Assembly: GCF_900111175.1 (NCBI RefSeq)
Contig: NZ_FOGI01000010.1
Span: 124,001 to 188,000 of the forward strand
Direction: 5' to 3'
DNA length: 64,000 bases
Source: Actinokineospora terrae
Lineage (GTDB): Bacteria > Actinomycetota > Actinomycetes > Mycobacteriales > Pseudonocardiaceae
Of the stretch, positions 26,016-47,000 are shown piece after piece; the first letter of the stretch is position 1; each line of letters opens with the position of its first letter. A program made the position numbers and the translations under genes. Under the pieces are notes generated by a model that worked only from the letters and a program-made list of their open reading frames with translations, was not told where the DNA came from and did not search any database.

Positions 26016-27356
26016 ATGGACGCACCCGCAGGTACCCAGATCGCGGCCAGACTCGGTGAGCTGGCCGCGGCGCACGCCGTCCCCGGCGCGCAGTTGGCCA
26101 TCCACCACGACGACCGCACCCGGACTTGGTGCACCGGCGAGGTCCGGCACGGCTCCGGCGAGCCGATGACCGACGCGCACGCCGTCCCGGTTGGATCGAT
26201 CACCAAGGTGGTCACCGCGGCCACCGTGCTCGCGCTCGCCGTCGACGGCGACATCGACCTCGACGAGCCGCTCGCCGAGCAGGTGCCCGGCCTGGCCGTG
26301 CTGCCCGACTTCGCCGACACCACACCGCGCCACCTGCTCAGCCACACCTCCGGCCTGCCTTCCGACACCAGGGAAAGCGCGCTCACCTCCGCTACCACAC
26401 TGCGCAGGCTCCTGCACGATTCGGCCTCCGGGCTGACCCCGATCGCCGAGCCGGGCACCGCGTTCTCGTACTCCAACGTCGGCTACCTGCTGCTGGGGCA
26501 CGCCATCGAGTCGGTGACCGGAATGGACTGGGCCGAGGCGGTCGAGGCCATCGTGCTCGGCCCGCTCGGCGTGGACACCCGGTTCGTGGTAGGCCGCCAC
26601 GCGTCGACCAACGAGGTGGTGACCGGGCACACGGTCAACCGCTCGCACGGCTCGGTCCGCCCGGTCGCCCAGTCGCTGACCGCCCTGGAGGCCCCGGCGG
26701 GCGCCCTGGCCGCGAGCGCGGCGCAGCTGGTCCGGTTGGGACGCGCGCTGGCCGGTGCCGAGGGCAACGACCTGCTCGACCCCGGTTCGCTCAAGGAGAT
26801 GCGCGGTGCGGTCCCCTCGGCCGAGCCGTTCGGCATGGCCGACGGCTGGGGCCTGGGCCTCGCGGTCTACGACAGCGCCGGGCGCACCGTGGTCGGCCAC
26901 GACGGCACCGGTGACGGCACCTCCGCGCACCTGCGGATGCACCCGTCTAGCGGCACCGTGGTGGCGTTCACCGCCAACTCCGGCTCCGGCTTCGCCATGT
27001 GGCGCACCCTGGCCGACGACCTGGCCGAGCTGGGCATCCCGGTCGCGGGCTTCGACCCGGTGCCGCGCGTGGTCGAGCCGGTCCCGGTGCCCGCGGGCAT
27101 CGCGGGCGACTACGCCAACGGCGACACCGTGTACTCGGTGATCCCGGGCGTCGACCTGCCGCGGCTGACCGTCGACGGCGAGCCGTTCGCCGACCTGACC
27201 CCGCTGTCGGGCCTGCGCTTCGCGATGCGCGACTGCGACACCGGCGAGACCGACCAGGTCGGCCGCTTCCTCGCCGACGACTCCGGCGTGCCCGCCTGGC
27301 TGCAGGTCGGCGGCAGGCTCGCCCGCAAGACCACGGCCGCGTTCGCGGCCGCCTGA
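26016..27356 (+). CDS. PBP-type serine hydrolase, probable stand-alone NRPS peptide cyclase (SurE-like)
   Basis: This is a 446-aa protein of the class C beta-lactamase/D-Ala peptidase fold. Catalytic motifs are Ser61-I-T-Lys64, Tyr152-S-Asn154 and His295-D-Gly297 in the KTG position. There is no signal peptide, so it works in the cytoplasm, unlike true penicillin-binding proteins. After the hydrolase domain (about 1-345), residues ~360-446 form a small beta-rich domain, as in SurE-type enzymes that carry a C-terminal lipocalin-like domain. PBP-type thioesterases release and cyclise peptides from NRPSs lacking an integral TE, and favour a D residue at the C-terminus and an L residue at the N-terminus. 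That fits the adjacent NRPS, which has no TE and ends in an epimerase. The ATG at 26016 follows GAGGA; the NRPS begins 74 bases after the stop. Confidence 0.85.
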   Translation: MDAPAGTQIAARLGELAAAHAVPGAQLAIHHDDRTRTWCTGEVRHGSGEPMTDAHAVPVGSITKVVTAATVLALAVDGDIDLDEPLAEQVPGLAVLPDFADTTPRHLLSHTSGLPSDTRESALTSATTLRRLLHDSASGLTPIAEPGTAFSYSNVGYLLLGHAIESVTGMDWAEAVEAIVLGPLGVDTRFVVGRHASTNEVVTGHTVNRSHGSVRPVAQSLTALEAPAGALAASAAQLVRLGRALAGAEGNDLLDPGSLKEMRGAVPSAEPFGMADGWGLGLAVYDSAGRTVVGHDGTGDGTSAHLRMHPSSGTVVAFTANSGSGFAMWRTLADDLAELGIPVAGFDPVPRVVEPVPVPAGIAGDYANGDTVYSVIPGVDLPRLTVDGEPFADLTPLSGLRFAMRDCDTGETDQVGRFLADDSGVPAWLQVGGRLARKTTAAFAAA

Positions 27357-27430
27357 GCGCAACCCCCCTCCCCAGGCGCGCGGCCGTCTCCCCGCGCCTA
27401 CCCGTCGTGCTCATGAAAGGTCAGACCAGG

Positions 27431-34993
<7,563 letters not shown>

Positions 34994-35012
34994 GCCCCGG
35001 GAGGCACTCACA

Positions 35013-38000
35013 ATGACCGTTTCAAATACCCCCCCGCCCTCCCAATCATCGGACTCTCGCAGAAGCCGCCTCGACGCCCTCCCGGCCCACCTCCGCGCAC
35101 AGATGGAGAAGCGCCTCGCGGGCAAGGCCGGTCCCGCCAAGGTGGAGACCATCCCGACCGCGCCCCGCGACGGCGTGCTTCCGCTGTCGTCGGCCCAGCA
35201 GCGGCTGTGGTTCCTCAGCGAGTTCAACCCCGGCGGCAACGACTACAACTCCGGCACCGCCCTGCGCTTCACCGGTGAGCTCGACGCCCCCGCGCTCACC
35301 ACCGCCATCCGCGCCCTGGCGAACCGGCACGAGTCGCTGCGCACCACCTTCCGCGAGGACGACGGCAGGCCCGTGCAGATCGTGCACGAGTCGGTCGAGA
35401 TCGACGTCCGGACGGCCGACTGCACCGAGCAAGCGCTTGCGGACACCCTGCAAGCCGAGTTCTCGCAGCCGTTCGACCTCCGCCGAGGTCCGCTGCTGCG
35501 GGCTCTGCTGCTGCGGTTGGGCGAGCGGGAGCACGTGCTGTTGCTGACGGTGCACCACATCGCGGTCGACGGTTGGTCGTTGGCGGTGCTCACCGAGGAA
35601 CTCTCCGAGCTGTACGCCGGGCGCGAGTTGCCCGCGCCGACGCTGCACTACGCCGACTTCGCCGCGTGGCAGCAAGAACGGCTCACCGGCCCGTCGATGG
35701 ACAAGCACCTGGCGTACTGGCGGGAGGCGCTGTCCGGGGTCGAACCGCTGGCCCTGCCCACCGACCGCCCACGCCCGCCGGTGCGCACCCCGGCCGGTGC
35801 GGCGCACCAGTTCACCGTCTCCGCCGCTGTCACCGCGCGGCTGGCGAACCTGGCGCGCGCCAACGACACCACGATGTTCACCACCCTCATGGCCGCCAGC
35901 CAGCTGCTCGTCGCCCGCTACGGCGGTGTGGACGACGTCGCCCTGGGCACCGTCACCGCCGGGCGCGGCCGGGCCGAGCTGAACAAGGTCATCGGGTTCT
36001 TCGTCAACACCGTCGTGCTGCGCTCCACTGTGGACCAGAAGACCAGCTTCGTCGACTTCCTGCGCGCTGTCAACGGCACCGCGCTCGACGCCTTCAGCCA
36101 CGACGAGGTGCCGTTCGACCGGCTCGTCGAGGCAGTCGGCGCGCCCCGCGACCCCAGCCGCAACCCGCTGTTCGACGTGCTCGTGCTGCTGCAGAACGCC
36201 TCCCGCGGCCTGCCGGAGTTCCCCGGTCTCGCCGTGGCGGAGGTCGACCTGCGCCGCTGGGCGGCCAACTTCGACCTCAGCATCGAGTTCAGCGAGCGCG
36301 CCGACCAGCTCGACTGCGTGCTGGAGTACAGCACCGACCTGTTCGACCCGGCGACCGTCGAGCGGTTCGCCGGGCACCTGCTGACCCTGCTCGCGGGCAT
36401 CGCCGCCGCCCCGGACCGGCCGATGACCGAGCTGCCCTGGCTGACCGGCACCGAACTGCGGACCGTCACCGAGGGCTGGAACGACACCGCCCTGCCCGTC
36501 GCCGCGGCCACTTTCCCCGCTGTGTTCGAGGAGCAGACCCGCCGCACGCCGGACGCGACCGCGCTGGTATTCGCCAGCGAGGCGCTGACCTACGCGGAAC
36601 TCAACGCCCGCGCGAACCGCGTGGCGCACCACCTCGTTGCACAGGGTGTGCGTCGCGAGCAGGTAGTGGCTGTGTCGCTGCCGCGTTCGGTCGACGCCGT
36701 GGCCGCCCAGCTCGGCGTGTTCAAGGCGGGTGCGGTGTACCTGCCGGTCGACCCGTCGCTGCCCGCCGAGCGCCGCGCCCACCTCGTCGAGGACTCCGGC
36801 GCTGTCTTGGTCATTGACACTGCCCTGGATACCGCAGCGCTTGTCGACGGCCCGGACACCGACCCCGAGGTGGGGCTGCGGCCGGACAACACCGCGTACG
36901 TCATCTACACCTCCGGGTCGACCGGCAAGCCCAAGGGCGTCGCCGTCGAGCACCGGGCGCTGGTGAACCTGCTGCACAGCCACCGCGCCGACTTCGCCGG
37001 TGGTGACCGGCTGCGGGTCGCGCTCTCGGCCGTGTTCTCCTTCGACACCTCGCTCGAAGGTCCCGTGCTGATGGCGGGCGGCCACGAGCTGCACCTGCTC
37101 GGCGACGACGTGCGCCTCGACCCCGACGCGCTGGTCGCCTACGTGGTCCGCGAGCGGATCGACTTCCTCGACCTGACCCCGTCCTACCTGCGCAAGCTCC
37201 TGCCCGCCGGTCTGCTCGCCCACCCCGACCACAAGCCCGCCGTGCTGATGCTCGGCGGCGAGGCCCTCGGCGACGACCTGTGGCGTGAGCTGGGTTCGCT
37301 GCCGGACACGGCAGTACACAACTTCTACGGCCCCACCGAGACCACCGTCGACGCACTGTCCACTGTGGTTGGTGGAGAGCGGGCGACGATCGGCCGCCCA
37401 CTGCGCAACCTCCAGGCGTACATCCTCGACGCCGACTTCCGGCCGCTGCCTGTCGGCGTCCCCGGCGAGCTGCACATCGCGGGCGCCCAGCTCGCCCGCG
37501 GCTACCTGCACCGCCCCGGGCTGACCGCCGACCGGTTCGTCGCGGACCCGTTCGGGCCAGCCGGTTCGCGCATGTACCGCACCGGTGACCTGGCCAGGTG
37601 GACCAGCGACGGCACCGTCGAGTACCTGGGCCGCACCGACGACCAGGTCAAGATCCGCGGCTTCCGCATCGAGCCCGGCGAGATCGAGGCCGCGCTGCTG
37701 GCCCGCCCGGGTATCCGGGAGGCCGCTGTCGTGGCCCGCGAGGACGGCGGCCACCGCAGGCTCGTCGCCTACCTCGTCGCCGACGCCTTTGACACCAACG
37801 AGTTGCGCGCGGCGCTGAAGGAGACGCTGCCCGACTACATGGTGCCCGCCGCGTTCGTGGGGCTCGACCGGCTCCCGATGACGCGCAACGGCAAGCTCGA
37901 CAAGGCGGCCCTGCCCGCGCCCGAGTTCAGCGCGGCAGCGGAGGCCGAGTACGTCGCCCCGCGCGACGAGACCGAGGAGCTGCTGGCCCAGCTGTGGGCC

Positions 38001-41000
38001 GACGCCCTGGGCACCGAGCGGGTCGGGGTCACCGACAACTTCTTCGCCCTCGGCGGCGACTCGATCCTCAGCATCCAGATCGTGTCCCGCGCCCGCCAGG
38101 CCGGGCTGCGGCTGACCTCGCGGGACGTGTTCGTCAACCAGACGATCGCCGAGCTGGCGCTGGTCGTCACCCGCGAGGCCGCGCCGACCGAGCAGGCGAT
38201 CCCCGAGGGCCCCGCGCCGCTGACCCCGATCCAGCGCTGGTTCTTCCAGACCCACGGCCCGCGCGCGCACTTCACCATGTCGGTGCTGTTCGACCTGGCC
38301 GAGGACACCGACCTCACCGCACTCGAAGGCGCCCTGCGGGCCGTCGTCGGCCACCACGCCGCGCTGCGCAGCCGGTTCCGCCAGGTCGACGGCCAGTGGC
38401 GGCAGGAACCCGCCGAGATCCAGGTGGACCTCGCCAGGGGCGGCGGCATCGAGGCTGCCCGCGCGGAGATCGACCTGACCGACGGCCCGCTGCTGCGCGC
38501 TCTGCTCCTCGACGACGGCAGGCTCTTCCTCACCGTGCACCACCTCGTCATGGACGGCGTGTCGTGGCGCGTCCTGCTCGACGACCTGGTCACCGCCTAC
38601 GGCCACCTGCGCGAGCAGAAGCCCGTCGACCTGCCCGCAGTGGGCACGACGTTCGCCGAGTGGTCGCACCGCCTCGGCGACCTGGTCGCTTCCGGTGCCC
38701 TGGACTCCGCGCTCGACCACTGGACCGCCGTGCCGGACCCGGTGCCGCTGCCGACCGACCGGACCTCCGACACCACGGGCAAGAACACCGCCGGGACCAC
38801 CGCGTCCGTCACCGTGCGGCTCGAGCCCGCCGTGACCGACGCCGTCCTGCGCACCGTGCCCGAGCGCTACCGCACCCGGATCAACGACGTCCTGCTCAGC
38901 GCGCTCGGCCGGGTGCTGACCCGGTGGACGGGCGAGCGCACCGCCGCGATCACCCTGGAGGGCCACGGCCGCGAGGAGGTCGTCGACGGCGCCGACCTGA
39001 CCCGCACGGTCGGCTGGTTCACCACCCAGTTCCCCGTCGCGCTCGACATGCCCGGCGGTGACTGGGACACCGTGCTCAAGTCCGTCAAGGAGCAGCTGCG
39101 CGCGGTCCCGCACAACGGCCTCAGCTACGAGGCGCTGCGCTACCTGACCCCGGACAGCCCGCTGGCCGGGCGCCCGCTGCCGCGCATCAGCTTCAACTAC
39201 CACGGCCGCTTCGACACCGACGACGAGAACGGCCCGCTCGGCGCCCGCTCCGACGCCGGTCCCGAGGTCGACCCGACCGCCGAGCGCGACTTCGACCTCG
39301 ACGTCATCGGCCTGGTCGAGTCCGACGAGCTGGTGCTGACCTGGGAGTACTCGACCGCGCTGCACCACGGCGCGACCGTGCGCAGGCTGGCGGAAGCGAT
39401 GCTGGCCGAGCTGCGCGGGATCGCCGCGCACTGCGCCGCCCCCGGCTCCGGTGGCCGCACCCCGTCCGACTTCCCGCTCGCGCGCCTCACCCAGTCCCAG
39501 GTGGACACCATCGCGGGCGACGGCTCCGACATCGAGGACATCTACCCGCTGACGCCGTTGCAGGCGGGCATGGTCTTCCACAGCCTCGTCGACCCGGACA
39601 ACGGCGCCTACGTCGACCAGGTCCGGCTCGTGCTCGACGGCGTCACCGAGCCGACCGCGCTGGTCGCCGCGTTCCAGACCGTCGTCGACCGAACCCCGGT
39701 GCTGCGCACGGCCGTGGTGTGGGCCGATGTCGCCGAGCCGGTGCAGGTGGTGCGCCGCACGGTGCCGCTCGACGCCGACGTCCGCGACTGGCGCGACCTG
39801 TCCGAGCGCGACCAGGACAAGGCGCTGACCCACCTGCTGGCCGTCGACCGCGCCAAGCCGTTCACTCTGGACAGCGCGCCGCTGCTGCGCATCTCAGTGC
39901 TGCGCTTGACCGATGACCGCGTGCTGCTGGTGTGGTCGTCGCACCACGTGCTGCTCGACGGGTGGAGCACCGCGCAGGTCTTCGGCGAGGTCGTCGAGCG
40001 CTACACGGCGTTGGTCGAGGGCACCGCGCCCACCGCGCCGGTGCGCAGGCCGTTCCGCGACCACGTGCGGTGGCTGTCCGAACAGGACAGTGCGGCTGCC
40101 GACGCGCACTGGGCCGGGGTGCTGGCCGGGTTCGCCGAGCCGGTGGCCGTGCCGTGGGACCACGCTCCCGCGCAGGCGCACCGGACCGAGTCGAGCGCGT
40201 CGGTGAAGACGATCATCGACCCGGCGGAGTCCGAGCGGCTGCGCTCCGCCGCGCAGCGGGCCGGGCTGACGGTCAACACCGTCGTCCAGGGCGCGTGGGC
40301 GCTGCTGCTGGCGCGCTGGGCGGGCACCACCGACGTCGTCTACGGCACGACCGTGTCCGGCAGGCCCGCCGAGCTCAGCGGCGTCGAGTCGATGGTCGGC
40401 ATGTTCATCAACACCGTCCCGACCCGGGTCCTCGCCGACCCCTCGCGTCCGGCCGGGGCGTGGCTGCGCGACATCCAGGCCGCGCAGAGCGAGTCGCGCC
40501 GGTTCGACTACCTCGCGCTCTCGCGCATCCAGTCGCACAGCGCGGTCGAGCCGGGCGCGGCGCTGTTCGACAGCGTCGTCGTGTTCGAGAACTACCCCTT
40601 CGAGGACGCTTCCCGCGAAGGCGGCGTGCGGGTCACCGAGGTCACGGCGGTCGACACGACCAACCTGCCGCTGACCCTGTCCGCGCACGTCGATGACCGG
40701 GTCCACCTCGACCTGGGCTACGACCCCGCGCTGCTGGACCGGCCGACCGCCGAGCGGGTCGCGTCGTGGCTGCGCACTCTGGTGACCGCGCTGGTCGAGG
40801 ACCAGGACCGGGCCATCGGCACGCTGCCCTGGGTGTCTGCTGAGGACCGCGAGCGGGTTCTCCGCGCGTTCAACGACACCGACCACCCGCTGCCGTACGA
40901 GCCGCTCACCGAGGTGTTCGAGCGGCAGGCCGCCGGCACCCCCGACGCGACCGCGCTGGTGTTCGGCGACCGCGTCCTGACCTTCGCCGAGGTCGAGTCG

Positions 41001-44000
41001 GCCGCGAACCGGTTGGCGCACAAGCTGATCGCCGACGGCGCCGGTCCGGAGACCGTCGTCGCGCTGACCATGCCCCGGTCGGCGGACACCGTGATCGCGA
41101 TCCTCGCCGTGGGCAAGGCCGGTGCGGCGTTCCTGCCGGTCGACCCGACCCTGCCCGCCGACCGCGTCGCCTACCTGCTCGACGACGCCAAGCCGGTGCT
41201 GGTGCTCGACGGCACGACCGACACCAGCGGCTTCCCGGAGACCAGCCCCGGCCGGGAGATCCGGCCGGAGCAGACCGCGTACATCATCTACACCTCCGGC
41301 TCCACCGGGCGGCCCAAGGGCGTCGTCATCAGCCAGGGCAACCTGTCCGCGCTGCACCAGGACCACCGGGTCGACATCACCAGCGTCGACCGCACCCGGT
41401 TCGCGCTGACCGCGACCTTCTCGTTCGACACGTCGCTGGAGGGCCTGCTGTTCCTGGTCGACGGGCACGAGGTGCACGTCATCGACTCGGACCTGCGCAT
41501 CGACCCGGCCGCGTTCGTCGACTACGTCAGCACGCGCGGCATCGAGTACGTCGACCTCACCCCCACCCACGCCACGCACCTGGCCGCCGCCGGGCTGCTG
41601 GACAGCGGGCTCAAGGTGCTGATGCTCGGCGGCGAGGCGCTGTCGGAGAAGCTGTGGCGGGACGCGCAGGCCAAGGGCGTGCGGGTCGTGAACTACTACG
41701 GCCCCACCGAGACCACAGTGGACGCGACGGTCCTGTTCTCCGGCGAGGCCGAGCGCCCGCTGATCGGCCGCCCGCTGCGCAACACGCAGGCGTACGTGCT
41801 CGACGAGAACCTCGACCCGCTGCCGCCGGGCGTCCCCGGTGAGCTGTACCTCGCGGGCGTCCAGGTCGCTCGCGGTTACCTCGACCGCGCCGGGCTCACC
41901 GCGTCCCGGTTCATCGCCGACCCGTTCGGCGCGTCCGGCACCCGCATGTACCGCACGGGCGACCGGGTCCGCTGGACCGAGAACGGGCTGCTCGACTACC
42001 TGGGCCGCGCCGACGACCAGGTCAAGATCCGCGGGTTCCGCATCGAACCCGGCGAGATCGCGGCAGTGCTGCGGGAGCGAGCGGGGATCAGCGACGCCGC
42101 TGTCGTCCCGTTCACCGACGCCACCGGGACCCGCCTGGTTGCTTACGTCGTTGGAGCCGTCGACGGCGATCTGCGCGCCGAGCTGGCCAAGCAGTTGCCG
42201 GACTACATGGTGCCCGCCGCCGTCATCGCGCTGCCCGCCCTGCCGGTCAACGCCAGCGGCAAGCTCGACCGCCGCGCCCTGCCCGCGCCGGAGTTCACCG
42301 CCACCACCGCGCACGTCGAGCCGCGCACCGAGGCCGAGCGCGTCGTGGCCGCCGCGTGGGCCGATGTCCTGGGGGTGCCCGAGGTGGGCGCCGAGGACAA
42401 CTTCTTCGCCCTCGGCGGCGACTCGATCCTGAGCATCCAGGTGGTGTCGCGGCTGCGCGCCGCGTTCGGCACCCAGATCTCGCCGCGCGCGGTGTTCGAC
42501 CACCCGACCGTCGCCGCCCTGGCCAGGGCCGTGCCGGGGGAGCGGACCGACGCCATCCCGGTCCTCGACCACAGCGGACCGGTCCCGCAATCGTTTGCGC
42601 AGCGCAGGCTCTGGTTCTTGGACCAGTTCGAGCCGGGCGACACCGAGTACGTCAGCCCGACCGCGCTGCGGTTGTCCGGCGATCTCGACGTGACCGCGTT
42701 GACCTCGGCGTTGACCGCGCTCATCGCCCGGCACGAGTCGTTGCGGACCACGTTCGACGAGGTCGGCGGCGAGGCCGTGCAGATCGTCCACGAGCCGTAC
42801 CCGGCCGACTTGGCCGTTGTGGACGGTGACCCGTCAGCGGTGCTGGAGCGGGAGAGCGCCCAGCCGTTCGACCTGCGACAGGGCCCGCTGCTGCGCACCA
42901 CCCTCGTCCGGGTCGCGCCGCGGGAGCACGTGCTGATCCTGACGCTGCACCACATCGTCACCGACGGGTGGTCCACCGCCGTCCTCACCGACGACCTCGC
43001 CACCCTCTACCGGGCCGAGCTGTCCGGTGTGGACGCCTCATTGCCCGAGATCCCGGTCCGCTACACCGACTTCACGGCGTGGCAGCGGGAGCAGGGCAGT
43101 GACGTCGGCTTCTGGCAGGCCGCGCTGGCCGGGATCCAGCCGCTGGAACTGCCGACCGACCGGCCGCGCCCCGCCGTGCGCACCACCTCGGGGGCCAAGC
43201 ACGAGTTCACCCTGCCCGCCGCGACCCTGGACGCGCTGCGCCAGGTCGGCCGCCGGGTCGACGGGACGCTGTTCACCACCCTGCTCGCCGCCTGCCAGGT
43301 CCTGTTCGCCCGCTACAGCGGCCAATCGGACATCGCGCTGGGCACCGTGGCCTCCGGGCGTGACCGCGCGGAGCTGGAGCGGGTCGTCGGGTTCTTCGTC
43401 AACACCGTCGTGCTGCGCTCCACTGTGGACCTGCGGGCGCCGTTCGCCGAGGTCCTCGCCGGGGCCAGGGCCACCGCGCTGGAGGCCTTCGCCCACCAGG
43501 ACGTGCCGTTCGAGCGGGTCGTGGACGCGGTGGCCCCCGAGCGCGACGCCAGCCGCAGCCCGCTGTTCGACGTGATGGTGCTGCTGCAGAACACCCCGGA
43601 CGAGGTCCCGGCGATCGCGGGCCTGACCGTCACCGAGGTGGACATCCCGGTCACCACCGCCACCCACGACCTGACCGTCGAGTTCCAGGAGTCGACGACC
43701 GGCCTGCGCGGCGCGGTCGAGTTCAACCCGGACCTGTTCGACCTCTCCACCGTCGAGCGCCTCACCGGGCACCTGACCGCGCTGCTCACCGCCATCGCCG
43801 CCGACGCCGACCAGGTGGCGGGCGACATCGAACTTCTGGACCCCGCCGAGCGGCAGCGGATCGAGGCGTGGCAGGGCACCCGCGACGGCGAGTTCACCCC
43901 GCTGACCAGGCTGTTCGCCGACCAGGCCGCCCGCATCCCGGACGCGGACGCCGTGGTGTTCGGGTCGGACCGGCGCACGTTCGCGCAGGTGGAGTCCGCC

Positions 44001-47000
44001 GCGAACCGGCTGGCCCGCTACCTCGTCGCCCGGGGCGCCGGGCCGGAGCGCCTGGTCGCGCTTGCCCTGCCCCGCTCGGCCGACGTCGTCGTCGCGATCC
44101 TGGCGACGCTGAAGTCCGGCGCCGCCTACCTGCCGATCGACACGACGCTGCCGCACGAGCGGGTCGAGTTCCTGCTCGCCGACGCCGCCCCCACGGTCGT
44201 CCTCGACGCCATGCCCGACCTGGATGGCTGGGACGACTCCGCACTCGAGGTCGACCCGCACCCGCGCGGCGCCGCCTACGTGATCCACACCTCCGGGTCC
44301 ACCGGCACCCCCAAGGGCGTCGTGGTCGACCACGGCAACCTGGCCGCGCTCGCCGCCCACCAGGTGGCCGAGCTGATCGACCCGCTCGGCCCCGGCCTGC
44401 GCTACGGCCAGACCTCGGTGTTCTCCTTCGACACCGCCGTCGAGGGCCTGCTGTTCCTGGCCGCCGGGCACACCCTGCACGTCCTCGACGAGGACACCCG
44501 GCTCGACCCGCACGCCCTCGTCAGCTACGCCACGGCCAACCTCGACGCGCTGGACGTGACCCCCGCGCACGCCCGCCGCCTGGTCGAGGCCGGTCTGCTC
44601 GACGCCGGTCTCCGGCTGTTGACCCTCGGCGGCGAGGCCATCGACCCGGCGCTGTGGCGTGAACTGGCGGACGCCGACCTCACGGCGGTCAACCTCTACG
44701 GGCCGACCGAGGTCACCGTCGACGCCACGTGGGCCACGATCACCGGCGACCGCGCCACGATCGGCAGCCCGCTGTCGACCACCCGCGCGTACGTCCTCGA
44801 CCAGGACGTCCACCCGCAGCCCATCGGCGTGCCCGGCGAGCTGTTCCTGGCCGGACCGCAGGTCACCCGCGGGTACCTCGGGCGACCAGGGCTCACCGCG
44901 GACCGGTTCGTCGCCGACCCGTTCGGCGCCTCGGGCAGCCGCATGTACCGCACGGGCGACCGGGCTCGCTGGCTCGCTGACGGGACCCTGGAGTTCCTGG
45001 GGCGCGCCGACGACCAGGTCAAGATCCGTGGACACCGGGTCGAGCCGGGCGAGGTGACGGCGGCCCTGCTGCGCCACGAGAACGTCCGCGACGCCGCTGT
45101 CGTCGCCCGGCCGCATGGCGGTCACCTCAGGCTTGTCGGCTACGTGGTCGGCGATGGCACAGTCGGGGATGGCGCTGTTGGACAGCACAGCGATTTCGCG
45201 GCGTTCCTGCGGGTGACGCTGCCGGACTACATGGTGCCCTCGGCGTTCGTGCTGCTCGACCGGCTGCCGGTGACCCACAACGGCAAGCTCGACCACCGCG
45301 CCCTGCCCGAGCCGACCATCGTGGCCGCCACGCACGTGCCGCCGCGACCGGGCACCGAGACCACCCTCGCCGGGATCTGGGCCGGGGTCCTCGGCCTGCC
45401 CGAGGTGGGGGCGACGGACAACTTCTTCGCCCTCGGCGGCGACTCGATCCTGAGCATGCAGGTCGTGTCCCAGGCCAGGGCGGCCGGTCTGGCGATCACC
45501 TCCAAGGACGTGTTCGTCCGCCAGACCATCGGTGAGCTGGCCACGGTGGCGACCCCGACCGCCGTCGCCGTCGCGCAGCCGGTGATCACCGGTCCCGCGC
45601 CGCTGACCCCCATCCAGCACTGGTTCTTCGCCACCCACACCGCGCAGCAGCGCAACCACTTCACCATGGCGATGACCTTCGAGCTGGCCCCCGGCGTCGA
45701 CCGCGACCGGCTGCTCGCCTCGGTCGGTCGGGTCGTCGAGCACCACCCCGCGCTGCGCACCCGCTTCTTCGAAACCGACGCCGGGTGGGTCCAGGAGCCG
45801 ACCGACTCCGGCATCACCGACGAGATCGACATCGCCGCGGGCCGGATGGTGCGGGCCGTCATCGAGCAGGACCGGCTGCACCTGGAGGTCCACCACCTCG
45901 TCATCGACGCGGTGTCGTGGCGGGTCGTGCTGGCCGACCTGGAACGCGCCCACCGCGGCGAGTTCCTCGCCCCCGCCGTCCCGTTCGGACAGTGGGCGCA
46001 CCGGCTGGCCGACCTCACCCTCGGCGGCGGGTTCGACGCCGACCTCCCGCACTGGCAGGCGATCCCGCCGACCCCGGCGTTGCCCGTGGACGGTCACGGC
46101 GACAAGGACACCGCCGCCGGGTTCAGCGTCTCGATGCCCGCCGACGCCCTGCTGCACCAGATCCCGGACGTCTACCGCACCCAGGTCAACGACGTGCTGC
46201 TCGCCGCGCTCGCCCGCGCCGTCACCGACTGGACCGGGCAGCCGCACGCCCTGATCACGCTGGAGGGACACGGCCGCGAAGAGGTCATCGACGGCCTGGA
46301 GATCGGCGGCACGGTCGGCTGGTTCACCAGCCAGTTCCCGGTCGCGCTGCCCGTCGCCGACCGGTGGTCCGACACGCTGAAGGCGGTCAAGGAGTCGCTG
46401 CGCGCGATCCCGAACCGGGGCCTGGGCTACGAGGCGCTGCGCTACATCAAGGGCAGCCTCGACCACACGCCCGAGCCGGATATCGCGTTCAACTACCTGG
46501 GCCGCTGGGACGCCGGTGACGGCTCCGGTGACCTGCTGCGCGACCAGGTGGCCGACCCGGAGCGCCAGGGGCCGGTCATGCCGCGCAGCCACCTGATCGA
46601 TGTCACGGCCGCCGTCACCGGTGGTGTGCTGACCCTGGACTGGGAGTACGCGCCGGGAATCCACGACGAGTCCACGGTCCGGGGTGTCGCCGAGCGGATG
46701 GTCGCCGCGCTGCGGGAGATCGTCGCGCACTGCGCCGAGCCGGGCGCCGGTGGCCGCACGCCGTCCGACTTCCCGCTCGCCCGCCTGGCCCAGTCCGAAG
46801 TGGACGTGCTGGTGGGCGACGGTTCGGACATCGCGGACATCTACCCGCTGACCCCGTTGCAGGCCGGGATGCTGTTCCACGGACTGCTCGACGCCGACTC
46901 CTACGTCAACCGCACCCAGGTGCGGCTGCGCGGGGTCACCGACGTGCGGCGCCTCGGCCAGGCCTGGCACGAGGTCGCCGAGCAGAACCCGGTGCTGCGC

